From Caulobacteraceae bacterium (lineage in GTDB: Bacteria > Pseudomonadota > Alphaproteobacteria > Caulobacterales > Caulobacteraceae): a stretch of DNA of 64,000 nt. Under the pieces are notes generated by a model. That model saw only the letters and a list, made by a program, of their open reading frames with translations. It was not told the DNA's origin and did no database searches. Of this stretch, positions 1-10,408 are shown in pieces. Each line of letters opens with the position of its first letter. Positions within the stretch are counted from its first letter, which is position 1. The stretch lies in assembly GCA_947475465.1 (NCBI GenBank), contig CANJLK010000002.1, positions 62,001 through 126,000 of the forward strand, written 5' to 3'. A program made the translations under genes and the position numbers.

Positions 1-891
1 CTGGCGGGAGACCGCCATCCCGACCATCACCGTCATGATCGCCAGGCCGATGTTGAGGATCAGGGCCTGGGAGGCGTTGAGCAGGTTGAGCGAGGTGTTG
101 GCCTGGACGCTGGCGTCCACATAGACGTCCATCGCCTTGCGGTAGTTCTCGACGGTCCGCTCTTCCGACCCGAAGGTCTTGACCGTCTCGTAGTTGATCA
201 GGGCGTCCACCGAGAGCCCCGCCACGCGGCTGTCGGCCTCGTTCAGTTCGCGCCGGTGGCTGAGCCTCCAGTCGGTGATGCGGAAGGTCACCACCGTGTA
301 GATCACGATGGTCACGAAGGTGGTCAGCGCGAACTTCCAGTTCAGCCGCGTCGCCATCACGCCCATGGCCAGCAGCAGTTCCACCGCGGTGGGACCGATA
401 TTGAACACCACGCTGCGGATCAGGAAGTCGGTGGACCTTGAGCCGCGGTCGATGATCCGCGACAGGGCGCCCATCTGCTTCGACTGGTGGAAATCCAGCG
501 ACAGGCCCAGCGCATGGCGGAAGGTTTCCACCGCCGCCATGGCCATGGTCGCCTGGGAAACCCGGGCGAAGATCGCATCGCGGACGAAAGGTATCCAGGC
601 CGCCACGAGGAGCAGGCCCGCGTAGGCCAGCGCCCCGGTCACATAGCTGGCGTTCAAACCGTGGCCGCCGCCCACCGACTGGCTGAGGCGGCTGATGGAA
701 TCGCCCAGCACCACCGGCGCCCAGACGCCGGCCAGCTTGCCCACGAACACCAGGCCCAGCGCCACCCCGATCCGCAGGCGCAGGTGTGAAGCGCGCGAAC
801 GCATAACCAGACGGCCGAGATCGGCCATGGAGGTCCAGAAGTTGAAGGTCGCCGAGGCCGGCGCGGTCTGGCCATGATAGTGAGCCGACAT
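1..891 (-). CDS. ATM1-type ABC transporter, N-terminal part (cut by window edge)
   Basis: The reading frame is open from an ATG at 891 to the left edge, giving the first 297 residues. They form the membrane-spanning half of a fused ABC exporter. The stretch at about residues 132-145 (LDFHQSKQMGALSR) and NYETVKTFGSEE at about 233-244 are typical of the ATM1/HMT1 family, which exports glutathione- or sulfur-linked compounds related to Fe-S cluster and heavy-metal homeostasis. At least four hydrophobic segments are visible (about residues 40-62, 83-103, 161-180, 188-205). The ATP-binding domain would lie beyond the edge, so no Walker motif can be checked. Family assignment is firm; the exact substrate is not known. 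Confidence 0.9.
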   Translation of the reverse strand, partial: MSAHYHGQTAPASATFNFWTSMADLGRLVMRSRASHLRLRIGVALGLVFVGKLAGVWAPVVLGDSISRLSQSVGGGHGLNASYVTGALAYAGLLLVAAWIPFVRDAIFARVSQATMAMAAVETFRHALGLSLDFHQSKQMGALSRIIDRGSRSTDFLIRSVVFNIGPTAVELLLAMGVMATRLNWKFALTTFVTIVIYTVVTFRITDWRLSHRRELNEADSRVAGLSVDALINYETVKTFGSEERTVENYRKAMDVYVDASVQANTSLNLLNASQALILNIGLAIMTVMVGMAVSRQ

Positions 892-924
892 GCCGGGATG
901 GTGGAAAGCCAACCGGTGCTCCCG

Positions 925-1707
925 TCAGTGAATGAGAAGGGTGGATTGCACGCCGCCGCCTGGCGTCAGCCAGTCGACCCGCAGGCCCCCGCCCGTGAAC
1001 TGGCTACGCAACGGACCCTGCACAAGGGGCGCGGGCGGCGAGACCACCACATCGGCGCTGTCCGCGAAGCCATCGCCGACGATCTGCAGCCGATGCGGAC
1101 CTGGCGGGATCGGCGCCGGCGCGCTGGCTTCGAACCGGCCGGCGGCGTCCGCGCGGCCCTGGGCGATCTGCCGTCCGTCGAGCCGCAGCGCCACCGTGGC
1201 GCCCGGCCGGACGGCGGCGGACACCGCCGCGCCCCCCGCCCGGTCGAAATCAAGCGACCGCAGTCCTGAGGCGGCCGGCCGGTCGATGCGCATCGCCGAA
1301 GCTCCGGCGCGCAGCAGCGCCACCTCGCCTGCTGGTGTCGCCAGGATATAACCTTGCGCCTGGGCGGCGGGACCCGAACCAGGCCCGGCCGCCGACAGGC
1401 CATAGATCCGCGGCGCCGCGAGCGGGCCAAGGGCCAGGCGCCAGCGCCCCTGGGCGTCGGCGCCGGCGAACAGCGCCTGACCGTCAGGCGTCGCCAGGCG
1501 CACCCGTGCGCCGGCCGCGGCCGACCCCGACAGGCTGAGATCGGCGCCCGTCGCCTGCACCGTCAGGACGGCTGGGGGCGCCGCATAGTCCGCACCAGCC
1601 GGGCCCGCCGCGACCTCGGCCCCGGCCACCGCGGCAGGCCTGTGCTCGCCGCAGGCTGCAAGACCCGCAAGCGCGCACAACGCCACGATGAAACCCGTCC
1701 TGCCCAT
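925..1707 (-). CDS. hypothetical lipoprotein with Ig-like/beta-rich repeats
   Basis: A 260-residue protein. The chosen ATG at 1707 gives a short signal sequence ending in a lipobox (LAAC at about residues 15-18), so it is probably lipid-anchored in the envelope. An open frame continues upstream to 1830, but that would bury the lipobox and overlap the start of the divergent gene. The mature part is rich in Ala, Gly and Val and appears to contain two beta-type modules, one with GARVRLATPDGQALF and one with GATVALRLDGRQIA followed by a PGPHRLQIVGDG stretch, reminiscent of bacterial Ig-like or carboxypeptidase-regulatory folds. No enzymatic motif is seen. It lies just downstream of the start region of the ABC exporter and reads the same way, so the two could share a transcript. 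Confidence 0.7.
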   Translation of the reverse strand: MGRTGFIVALCALAGLAACGEHRPAAVAGAEVAAGPAGADYAAPPAVLTVQATGADLSLSGSAAAGARVRLATPDGQALFAGADAQGRWRLALGPLAAPRIYGLSAAGPGSGPAAQAQGYILATPAGEVALLRAGASAMRIDRPAASGLRSLDFDRAGGAAVSAAVRPGATVALRLDGRQIAQGRADAAGRFEASAPAPIPPGPHRLQIVGDGFADSADVVVSPPAPLVQGPLRSQFTGGGLRVDWLTPGGGVQSTLLIH

Positions 1708-1804
1708 CACTGCTTGTTGAAACTCCCAGGCCAAGGCCATAGCTAATCGCAGCATTCGTCCCGCGCCCGCAAGCGCTGGCCATTTTCCCCCGGAGTATCC
1801 GCCG

Positions 1805-2397
1805 ATGGCGCCCGCCGCCAACAGCCTCAAATCCGTCTGCGTGTTCTGCGGCTCGTCCGACGCCGCGGCGCCGGCCTATCTCGCGGCCGCCGCCGACCTG
1901 GGCCGCGCGCTGGCCGCCGCCGGCCTACGCCTGGTCTATGGCGGGGGCGGTGTCGGACTGATGGGCGCCACGGCCAGGGCGGCCCACGCCGCGGGCGGCG
2001 CGGTGCTGGGCATCATCCCCGACTTCCTGGTGGGCAAGGAGCGGGCGCTGGAAACCGTCGAGCATGTGGTCGTCACCTCCATGCACCAGCGCAAGCAGAT
2101 GTTCTTCGAGCAGTCCCAGGGGTTCGTGATCCTGCCCGGCGGCATCGGCACGCTGGAGGAAGTGATCGAGCTCCTGTCCTGGCGGCGCCTCGACCTGCAC
2201 ACCATGCCGGTCGTCTTCTATAATCCCGACAACTTCTGGGGCCCGCTGTTCGCGCTCTTCCAGCACACGGTGGACGCCAATCTGACGCCGCCGGCCTTCA
2301 TGGGCGCCTGGACGGTCGTCGACCGCGTGGAGGAGATCGTGCCGGCCCTCTACGCCGGCCCCAAGGCCGGCTCGGACCCGATGCTGAGCCAGCTGAG

Positions 2398-2401
<4 letters not shown>
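1805..2401 (+). CDS. LOG family (TIGR00730) nucleotide 5'-monophosphate phosphoribohydrolase
   Basis: A 198-residue Rossmann-fold protein of the LOG (Lonely Guy) family, full length for the family. The diagnostic PGGxGTxxE motif is at residues 111-119 (PGGIGTLEE) and the MHQRK substrate-binding motif at 93-97. The glycine-rich [11 protein letters not shown] is at about 44-54. Characterised members cleave cytokinin riboside 5'-monophosphates or AMP to release the free base; in bacteria without plant contact the physiological substrate is usually unclear. The stop codon overlaps the stop region of the convergent nadE gene. Family assignment is firm; substrate is inference. Confidence 0.92.
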
Positions 2402-4446
<2,045 letters not shown>

Positions 4447-4471
4447 GGACAGTCTCCGTCAGCCGGGAGAA

Positions 4472-4488
4472 ATGCTCAATTTGAGCAT
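4472..4488. promoter_or_regulatory. 17-bp palindrome upstream of nadE, candidate operator
   Basis: ATGCTCAA-T-TTGAGCAT is a perfect 8+1+8 inverted repeat. On the minus strand it directly follows a TATATA stretch (revcomp of 4487-4492), which could be a -10 element, so a protein bound here would block the transcription start. NadQ and NrtR are known NAD-pathway repressors in alphaproteobacteria, but which regulator recognises this site cannot be told from the sequence. Confidence 0.55.
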
Positions 4489-4551
4489 ATATAGAAGCAA
4501 GGCGACGGCGACGCCATCCCTGACATTACTGACCCAAATAGATGAATAAAA

Positions 4552-4980
4552 TCAATCGTCCCGATGGACGCGTTCGCGGCGCTCGTGGCGTTCCTGCGCT
4601 TCCAGGCTGAGCGTGGCGATCGGGCGGGCGTCAAGGCGGGCGACGCCGATCGGCTCCCCCGTGTCCTCGCAATAGCCATAACTGCCATCTTCAATCCGGC
4701 GCATGGCCTCGTCGATTTTGGAGATCAGCTTGCGCTGACGATCACGGGTCCGCAATTCAAGGGACCGATCAGTTTCCGACGAGGCGCGGTCGGCCAGGTC
4801 GGGATGATTTTCGGTTTCGCTTTGCAGATGCTTGAGCGTCTCTCCAGATTCCCGGAGGATCTCGTCTTTCCAATTCTGCAATTTTTGCTTGAAATACTCG
4901 AGCTGGCGCTCGTTCATGAATTCCTCGTCCTCGGAAGGACGATAATCACGGTCCTCAGACAGAACAGCGACCGTCTTCAT
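4552..4980 (-). CDS. dksA: RNA polymerase-binding transcription factor DksA (single-cysteine alphaproteobacterial form)
   Basis: A 142-residue DksA, which binds the RNA polymerase secondary channel and, with ppGpp, retunes transcription under starvation. The coiled-coil tip residues D61, D64 and A66 (DLADRA) correspond to the DxxDxA motif of the family. The four zinc-ligand positions read C104, T107, S125 and A128, so the classic C4 zinc finger is reduced to one cysteine; this is the usual state in many alphaproteobacteria. ATG at 4980 is preferred because GGAG sits 5 nt upstream on the minus strand; a GTG at 4986 is also in frame. The next gene downstream on the same strand is nadE, 105 nt away. 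Confidence 0.94.
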   Translation of the reverse strand: MKTVAVLSEDRDYRPSEDEEFMNERQLEYFKQKLQNWKDEILRESGETLKHLQSETENHPDLADRASSETDRSLELRTRDRQRKLISKIDEAMRRIEDGSYGYCEDTGEPIGVARLDARPIATLSLEAQERHERRERVHRDD

Positions 4981-5073
4981 AGACACTCCGAGCCCCCTAA
5001 CCCCCCCGAGACACGCGAGGGGCTTATAGCAAAACGACCACCGGTTTCAATCCGGACTGAATTCAGGGTGCGT

Positions 5074-5508
5074 TTACGCCGCACGGGAGGCCTGTTCAAG
5101 TTTGGCGAGTTCGACGGCCGCGCGCAGTTCGATGTCATCCAGCACGGCCTCGAGGGCGGGATCCTCGGTGCCGGCGCGCTCGTCGCGTACGGCGCGCCGC
5201 AGGCGGTCAAGGCTCGCGGCATCGAGATCGCCCTCCAGTAGAGCGATCTTCACCTCGTCCAGGACGTCGAGGATGCGCCCGGCCCGGCGGACGGCGCGGC
5301 GGCGGCGCTCAGTGGGGGTGCCGACATCCTGCAGGGCCAGCAGGGCGTCGACGCCCATGACGCCATGCACCGAGGAGGCGGAGGAAACCTGGCCGGCGGC
5401 CGGCGCCGCCTCGGTTGTCGCGATCCGGAAGCCCTCGCCGCCGGCCGTGCGCGACGCGCCGCGCACACCCGCAGGCTGTCCGATCCCACCTGGTCCGCTG
5501 ACCTTCAT
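5074..5508 (-). CDS. fliX: flagellar assembly regulator FliX
   Basis: A 144-residue protein starting MKVSGPGG, matching the Caulobacter FliX family in size, sequence style and position. FliX works with the sigma-54 activator FlbD and couples completion of early flagellar structures to expression of later flagellar genes. The C-terminal half is helical and charged; the middle contains GVDALLALQDV. The start at 5508 is chosen over an in-frame GTG at 5535 because it matches the family N-terminus. The gene is divergent from flgI, as in Caulobacter. A CtrA-type half-site (5571-5578) lies about 63 nt upstream. Confidence 0.85.
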   Translation of the reverse strand: MKVSGPGGIGQPAGVRGASRTAGGEGFRIATTEAAPAAGQVSSASSVHGVMGVDALLALQDVGTPTERRRRAVRRAGRILDVLDEVKIALLEGDLDAASLDRLRRAVRDERAGTEDPALEAVLDDIELRAAVELAKLEQASRAA

Positions 5509-5555
5509 GCGCCGCGCTTCAACCGAGCAAATCACTCATGGAGGCACAATCGGCC

Positions 5556-5569
5556 CCGCAAGCTTGCGG
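5556..5569. repeat. 14-bp perfect palindrome in the fliX-flgI intergenic region
   Basis: CCGCAAG-CTTGCGG is a perfect inverted repeat lying just upstream of fliX, immediately next to the CtrA half-site. It could be a protein-binding site or a hairpin in the fliX leader. No known regulator is assigned. Confidence 0.4.
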
Positions 5570-5570
5570 C

Positions 5571-5578
5571 ATGGTTAA
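5571..5578 (-). promoter_or_regulatory. CtrA half-site candidate upstream of fliX
   Basis: The minus strand reads TTAACCAT, a match to the CtrA half-site seen at cell-cycle promoters in Caulobacterales. The second TTAA seven bases upstream is not present (ATTG instead). In Caulobacter, early class II flagellar genes are switched on by CtrA, which fits fliX. Only one half-site matches, so this is tentative. Confidence 0.4.
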
Positions 5579-5670
5579 TGCCGGGCAATTTCTGCCGCCG
5601 GTGCGCCCGAGGCCCTAGGTAGGATCCGCACTCGATATTGTTTTTATTCGATCTTTCTGGTCGGCCAGGT

Positions 5671-5685
5671 TGGCACACAGATCGC
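5671..5685 (+). promoter_or_regulatory. sigma-54 (RpoN) promoter candidate for flgI
   Basis: TGGCACACAGATCGC matches the TGGCAC-N5-TTGC consensus with one mismatch and keeps the essential GG and GC exactly 10 nt apart. Transcription would start near 5697, about 23 nt before the flgI ATG. Later flagellar genes of Caulobacter use sigma-54 with FlbD, so position and gene identity agree. Confidence 0.6.
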
Positions 5686-5719
5686 AAGGGGATGGGCGAA
5701 GCAGCTTCATCGGGTATCC

Positions 5720-6829
5720 ATGCGTCGTCCCCTCGCCCTCTTCTCTGCCGTTATGGCCGCCGCCGGCCTGCTGGCGGGCCCGAGCTTCGCCAAGTCGCGG
5801 ATCAAGGACATCGTCGAATTTGAAGGCGTGCGCGAGAACATGCTCGTCGGCTACGGCATCGTTGTCGGCCTGAACGGGACGGGGGACGCGCTGCGCAACG
5901 CGCCCTTCACCAAGCAAAGCCTTGAGGCCATGCTGGAGCGGCTGGGGGTCAATACCCGCGACGCCAACCTCAACACCAAGAATGTGGCCGCCGTGATGGT
6001 CACCGCCCGCCTGCCAGCCTTCGCCGCGGCCGGCTCGCAGATCGACGCCTCGGTCTCCGCGCTCGGAGACGCCAAGAGCCTGCTGGGCGGCACCTTGCTT
6101 GTCACGCCGATGATGGGGGCCGACGGCCAGGCCTATGCGGTGGCCCAGGGCACGGTCCAGACCGGTTCGATCAGCGCAGGCGGCGCCTCGGGCTCGTCGA
6201 TCTCCAAGGGCGTCCCCACCGCGGGCCGCATCGCCTCCGGCGCCATTGTCGAACACGAAACCGGCTTCCAGCTGGCCAGCATGTCGACGCTGCGCCTGAC
6301 CCTGCGCAATCCCGATTTCTCCACCGCCGGGCGCATTGCCGAGGTGATCAATGGCCGCTTCCCAGGTTCCGCCGTGGCCGAGAACCCGACCATCGTCGCC
6401 ATCCACCCGGTGGGCGGCCTCAACATGATGAGCTTCGTCTCTCAGGTGGAGAACCTGTCCGTGGAGCCGGACGCCCCAGCCAAGGTCGTGATCGACGAAG
6501 TGGCCGGCGTCATCGTCATGGGCGAAAACGTGCGGCTGTCGACGGTCGCTATCCAGCAGGGCAACCTGACCATCACGGTCAAGGAGAGCTCGGCGGTCAG
6601 CCAGCCCAACGCCTTCTCCAAGGGCGGGACGACCGCCGTCGTGCCGCAGTCGGACGTCTCGGTGGACGAGGAGAAGGGCAAGCAGTTCATCACCCTGAAG
6701 ACCGGGGCCTCCCTGGCCTCCCTGGTGGCCGGCCTCAATGCGCTGGGGGTCACGCCGCGGGACATGATCTCGATCCTGCAGACCATCAAGGCTGCCGGCG
6801 CGCTGCAAGCCGAGATCTCCGTGCTCTGA
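5720..6829 (+). CDS. flgI: flagellar P-ring protein FlgI
   Basis: A 369-residue protein with a signal peptide ([16 protein letters not shown]..., cleavage near the SFA-K junction at about residue 24). FlgI assembles in the periplasm as the P ring, the bushing of the flagellar rod in the peptidoglycan layer. The first mature segment ([31 protein letters not shown]) is the conserved FlgI signature, and length is standard. The stop overlaps the next start by one base (TGATG), so flgI, the rod-binding gene and the FlbY-type gene form an operon. A sigma-54 promoter candidate lies about 35-50 nt upstream. Confidence 0.97.
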   Translation: MRRPLALFSAVMAAAGLLAGPSFAKSRIKDIVEFEGVRENMLVGYGIVVGLNGTGDALRNAPFTKQSLEAMLERLGVNTRDANLNTKNVAAVMVTARLPAFAAAGSQIDASVSALGDAKSLLGGTLLVTPMMGADGQAYAVAQGTVQTGSISAGGASGSSISKGVPTAGRIASGAIVEHETGFQLASMSTLRLTLRNPDFSTAGRIAEVINGRFPGSAVAENPTIVAIHPVGGLNMMSFVSQVENLSVEPDAPAKVVIDEVAGVIVMGENVRLSTVAIQQGNLTITVKESSAVSQPNAFSKGGTTAVVPQSDVSVDEEKGKQFITLKTGASLASLVAGLNALGVTPRDMISILQTIKAAGALQAEISVL

Positions 6830-7155
6830 TGACCGACCTGACCGCCCTCTCCCCCGCCCTGCTGGCCCCGACCGCCAAGGCGCCAAGCCTTGGAACCATG
6901 GGCGCCAGCGAAGCCGCAAAGCGCGCCGAGATCGACCGGACGGCCAAGAAGTTCGAGGCCTCGTTCCTCAACATCATGATGCAGCAGATGTTCGACGGGG
7001 TTCAGACCGCCGCCCCGTTCGGCGGCGGGCCGGGCGAGGAAATGTTCAAGTCCTTCATGACCGACGCCATGGCCAACAAGATGGTCCAGGCCGGCGGCAT
7101 CGGCCTGGCCAGCACCGTCAGCCGCGAGATGCTCAAGCTTCAGGGGCTCAAATAA
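6829..7155 (+). CDS. flagellar rod-binding protein (FlgJ N-terminal domain type)
   Basis: A 108-residue protein corresponding to the rod-capping domain of FlgJ only. The [18 protein letters not shown] segment (about residues 41-58) and the [13 protein letters not shown] segment (about 73-85) are typical of the rod-binding family. The muramidase domain found at the C-terminus of enterobacterial FlgJ is absent, as is normal for alphaproteobacteria, where a separate enzyme opens the wall. It starts on the last base of the flgI stop codon and its own stop overlaps the next start, indicating translational coupling. Confidence 0.9.
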   Translation: MTDLTALSPALLAPTAKAPSLGTMGASEAAKRAEIDRTAKKFEASFLNIMMQQMFDGVQTAAPFGGGPGEEMFKSFMTDAMANKMVQAGGIGLASTVSREMLKLQGLK

Positions 7156-7598
7156 TGGCCATCGCCGCCGAAAATCCCACCGATCGGGTCGAACAGCTGA
7201 TCCGCCTCACCGAACGCCTCACCGATCTGGTCGCCTCGTCGGCCCAGGCCTTCGAGGGCCGCCGGCCGCAGGACGCCCTGGTGAATCTCGCCGAGACCGG
7301 CCAGCTGGCCAATCTCTACCGCCACGAGAGCGCTCGGGTGCGGGCCAATCCCGCCCTGGTCGCCGCCGCGCCTGCCACGGCCCGTGCGCGCCTGGTGCGG
7401 GCCACCGAAGCCTTTGACGCGGTGCTCGCCCGCCAGTCCCGCGCGGTGGAGGCCGCCCGCTTCGTAACCGAGGGCCTGGTCCGCGCCATCGCCGAGGAGA
7501 TCGCCGGCCAGCGCCAGCAAAGCGCCAGCTACGGCGCCGGCGGACGTACCACCCAGATCGGCGCGGCCACCGCGATCACCCTCAACCAGCGCGCCTGA
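7155..7598 (+). CDS. flagellar protein, probably FlbY/FlgN-type
   Basis: A 147-residue, largely helical soluble protein without signal peptide. Its N-terminal half has amphipathic helices (RVEQLIRLTERLTDLVASSAQAF) resembling FlgN-type export chaperones, and it sits where Caulobacterales carry the gene annotated FlbY, directly after flgI and the rod-binding gene. The start codon overlaps the previous stop (TAATG). Its role in flagellar assembly is inferred from operon position; I cannot prove the family from sequence alone. Confidence 0.65.
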   Translation: MAIAAENPTDRVEQLIRLTERLTDLVASSAQAFEGRRPQDALVNLAETGQLANLYRHESARVRANPALVAAAPATARARLVRATEAFDAVLARQSRAVEAARFVTEGLVRAIAEEIAGQRQQSASYGAGGRTTQIGAATAITLNQRA

Positions 7599-7646
7599 GC
7601 GGTTGCCGGCGGGGCAACCATTGCCGCGCCCTGCGGTTACGCTGGC

Positions 7647-8006
7647 ATGACCCACATCGCCGCGCGTCTCTCCATTTTTGCCGGCCTTTCCGGGCTGGCG
7701 TTCGTGGTGGGCTGGCCCGCAGCCGCCCAGGTGGTCGAGCCCTGGCGCTCTCCTGCCCCGCCCTCGGCTGGCCGGGCTCAGGTCACCTCCGGCGTCGACG
7801 CCACCGCGCCCACGGCGGGTGAGCAGCGCCAGGCCCGGGCGCTGGCCACCGCCATCTTCGCCAAGCCGGCCGCCGCCGCCCGCGCCGCCGACAAGGCCGC
7901 ACCGCCGACGCCGGGCCTGGCGGCCGTCCAGCCCAAGCCGGAGTGGAGCCAAAAGGACGGCCCGCAGGTCGGCGGTGACGGGCTGACGGTCTCCAGGCCC
8001 TTCTGA
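7647..8006 (+). CDS. hypothetical secreted Ala/Pro-rich protein
   Basis: A 119-residue protein with an N-terminal signal peptide (hydrophobic core at about residues 8-24, AAAQ cleavage site near 27). The mature part is Ala- and Pro-rich and of low complexity, with no recognisable domain. It lies 48 nt downstream of the flagellar operon on the same strand and could be cotranscribed; a role in the flagellum is only guessed from position. Confidence 0.55.
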   Translation: MTHIAARLSIFAGLSGLAFVVGWPAAAQVVEPWRSPAPPSAGRAQVTSGVDATAPTAGEQRQARALATAIFAKPAAAARAADKAAPPTPGLAAVQPKPEWSQKDGPQVGGDGLTVSRPF

Positions 8007-8127
8007 TCCAGGCTCTGGCGCCGCCAAAACGACCGGCCGGCGCGAGGCTGAGCGTTCAGCCCTCGATCGACGCGACGGCCGCGCCCGGATGGCGCTAGGG
8101 TGGCGCTTCGTATCGGAGATTCACGCC

Positions 8128-9357
8128 TTGCGTCTGACCACCATCCTGATCGCCGCTCTCATGGCGACGGCCTCCGTCCCAGCCCTTGCCCAGACCAAGG
8201 CCGAGCGCGCCCTGCACGAGAGCCTCGTGGTGCTGGACACCCACTTCGACACCCCGGCCAACCTGAGCCGCCAGGGCTGGAACGTCATGGCCCGGCACGA
8301 CGTCCTGAAAGACGGCACCCAGGTCGACTATCCGCGGATGGTCGAGGGCGGCGTCGATGGCGGCTTCTTCGCGATCTTCACGCCGCAGGGCCCGCGCGGC
8401 CCGGCCGGCGACCTGGCCGCGCGCGACTACGCCCTGGTTCGCGGCCTGGAGATCCACGAGATGGTCGCCGCCCACCCGGCCCAGTTCGAGATCGCGCTCA
8501 CCCCCGACCAGGCCCTGGATATCGCCAGGCGCGGCAAGCGCTTCGTCTTCCTGAGCATGGAGAACGGCAATCCGTTCGGTCACGACCTGTCGCTTATGAA
8601 GACCTTCTACGCCTATGGCGTGCGGATGATGGGCCCGGTCCACTTCGGCGACAACGAACTGGGCGACAGCGCCACCGACAAGCCGGAATGGGGCGGCCTC
8701 TCGCCGCTCGGCAAACAGTTCGTGGCCGAGGCCAACCGGCTGGGCATCGTGCTGGACGCCAGCCACTCCGCCGACAGCGTGCTCGACGACATGCTGGCCC
8801 TCTCCAGGGCGCCGATCATCCTGTCGCACTCCGGCGTCAAGGCGGTGTTCGACCATCCGCGCAACATCGACGACGCCCATTTGAAGGCCCTCGCGGCCCA
8901 CGGCGGGGTCATTCAGATCAACGCCTATTCCGCCTACATGATCGCGCCCACCCACATCCCAGAGCGCGACGCGGCCATGGCCGGCTGGATGAAGGAGATG
9001 GCGGCGGGCGGGCGCCGCAGCGAGGCCAAGATGACCGCGCTGATGGCCAAGAAAGCCGAGATCGACCGCAAATGGCCCGTCCCGCGGGCCAATTTCGAGG
9101 ACTACATGAAGCACATGCTGCACGCGATCCAGGTGGCGGGCATCGACCATGTGGGCGTCAGCGGAGATTTCGACGGCGGTGGCGGCGTGGACGGCCTCGA
9201 TGACGTCACCGCCTATCCGAAGATCACGGCGGCCCTCCTCAAGGCGGGCTATTCCAAGGCCGACATCGCCAAGGTCTGGGGCGGAAACGCCCTGCGCGTC
9301 ATGCACGAGGCGCAGGCCCTCGCCGAGCCGGCGGCCCCCGTGCAGGGCGAGCACTGA
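8128..9357 (+). CDS. exported membrane dipeptidase (peptidase M19)
   Basis: A 409-residue zinc dipeptidase of the renal dipeptidase family. The HxD metal motif is in VLDTHFDTP, the bridging Glu in FLSMENGNPFG, and the further metal or active-site residues in LDASHSAD, ILSHSGVKA and GVSGDFDGGGG. The start is taken as TTG at 8128 because GGAG lies 9 nt upstream and a clean signal peptide follows (RLTTILIAALMATASVPALAQ); a longer frame from ATG 8089 would put extra residues before it. The enzyme probably acts in the periplasm on short or modified dipeptides. Its stop overlaps the start of the next gene, so both are translated together. Confidence 0.9.
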   Translation: MRLTTILIAALMATASVPALAQTKAERALHESLVVLDTHFDTPANLSRQGWNVMARHDVLKDGTQVDYPRMVEGGVDGGFFAIFTPQGPRGPAGDLAARDYALVRGLEIHEMVAAHPAQFEIALTPDQALDIARRGKRFVFLSMENGNPFGHDLSLMKTFYAYGVRMMGPVHFGDNELGDSATDKPEWGGLSPLGKQFVAEANRLGIVLDASHSADSVLDDMLALSRAPIILSHSGVKAVFDHPRNIDDAHLKALAAHGGVIQINAYSAYMIAPTHIPERDAAMAGWMKEMAAGGRRSEAKMTALMAKKAEIDRKWPVPRANFEDYMKHMLHAIQVAGIDHVGVSGDFDGGGGVDGLDDVTAYPKITAALLKAGYSKADIAKVWGGNALRVMHEAQALAEPAAPVQGEH

Positions 9358-10265
9358 TGCGGCGGGCGATCCTGGCCCTTTGGGCGACCCTCGCCCTCGC
9401 CACCCCTGCCCCGGCGCAGGACCGGCTCGACGAGACCCCACGCACGGCCATCGTCTCGGCTTTCGGACCGGAGCTCACCGCGCTTGAGGCCGCGACCACG
9501 GGCAAGCGGACGGTCGTGGCCGCCGGCGCGACCTTCACCACCGGCGTCCTCGACGGCAAGCCGGTCGTTCTGTTCTTAAGCGGCATGAGCATGGTCAACG
9601 CGGCCATGACCACCGAGCGCGCCATCGACCGATTCCACATCAGCCGCATCGTGTTCTCAGGCATAGCCGGCGGGGTCGATCCGAACCTGGACGTCGGCGA
9701 CGTGGTGGTGGCCGAGCAGTGGGGCCAGTATCTTGAAAGCGCCATGGCGCGCCAGGTGGGGCCCGGGAAGTTCGAACCGCCCAACGGCGAGCCGTTGCCG
9801 GCCGGCCTCGCGCCCTTCGGGATGATGTTCCCCCGCGCGGTCCAGGTCACCACCGGGCCTGGCATCATGGAGCGACGCCTCTGGTTTCCGGCCGATCCAG
9901 CCCTTCTGGCCACCGCCCGCACCCTGGCGGACAAGGTTGCCCTGAAGCGTTGCGTCGGCGAGCGTTGCCTGACCAAGGCGCCGCGGATGGTAGTCGGCGG
10001 CAACGGCGTTTCGGGCCAGGCTTTCGTCGACAATGCCGAACTGCGCACCTGGGCCTATCAGACCTTCCAGGCCCGCGTGCTCGACATGGAGACCGCGGCG
10101 GTGGCCCAGGTGGCCTATGTGAACAAGACGCCCTTTATCGCCTTCCGTAGCCTGTCCGATCTGGCGGGGGGCGATCCGGGCGCCAACCAGGCGCGCACCT
10201 TCTTCCAACTGGCCTCGGACAACTCCGCCGCCGTGGTCAGGGCCTTTGTCGCCGCCCTGCCCTAG
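9357..10265 (+). CDS. exported nucleoside phosphorylase/MTAN-like protein
   Basis: A 302-residue protein of the PNP/UDP phosphorylase superfamily, nearest in style to 5'-methylthioadenosine/S-adenosylhomocysteine nucleosidases. Visible motifs are VFSGIAGGVDPNLDVGDVVV (about residues 99-118) and FRSLSDLAGG near the C-terminus, where the catalytic Asp normally lies. A signal peptide (LWATLALATPAPAQ) precedes the domain, which is unusual because these enzymes are normally cytoplasmic; some Gram-negative groups do have exported relatives. It overlaps the dipeptidase stop by one base. Substrate unknown; periplasmic nucleoside salvage is a plausible guess. Confidence 0.82.
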   Translation: MRRAILALWATLALATPAPAQDRLDETPRTAIVSAFGPELTALEAATTGKRTVVAAGATFTTGVLDGKPVVLFLSGMSMVNAAMTTERAIDRFHISRIVFSGIAGGVDPNLDVGDVVVAEQWGQYLESAMARQVGPGKFEPPNGEPLPAGLAPFGMMFPRAVQVTTGPGIMERRLWFPADPALLATARTLADKVALKRCVGERCLTKAPRMVVGGNGVSGQAFVDNAELRTWAYQTFQARVLDMETAAVAQVAYVNKTPFIAFRSLSDLAGGDPGANQARTFFQLASDNSAAVVRAFVAALP

Positions 10266-10408
10266 CCTTCGTTTTCTCATCAGGAGGGAAATCTTCCCCA
10301 GGCAAGGGCTGCGGCGCCTGCGGATGCATCTTGTTGCACGGCGAAGCAACTCCTGACCCGCCCCGCCACGGACGACACTGACCCAGGCTTCCCGCCCGGA
10401 GAGATGTC

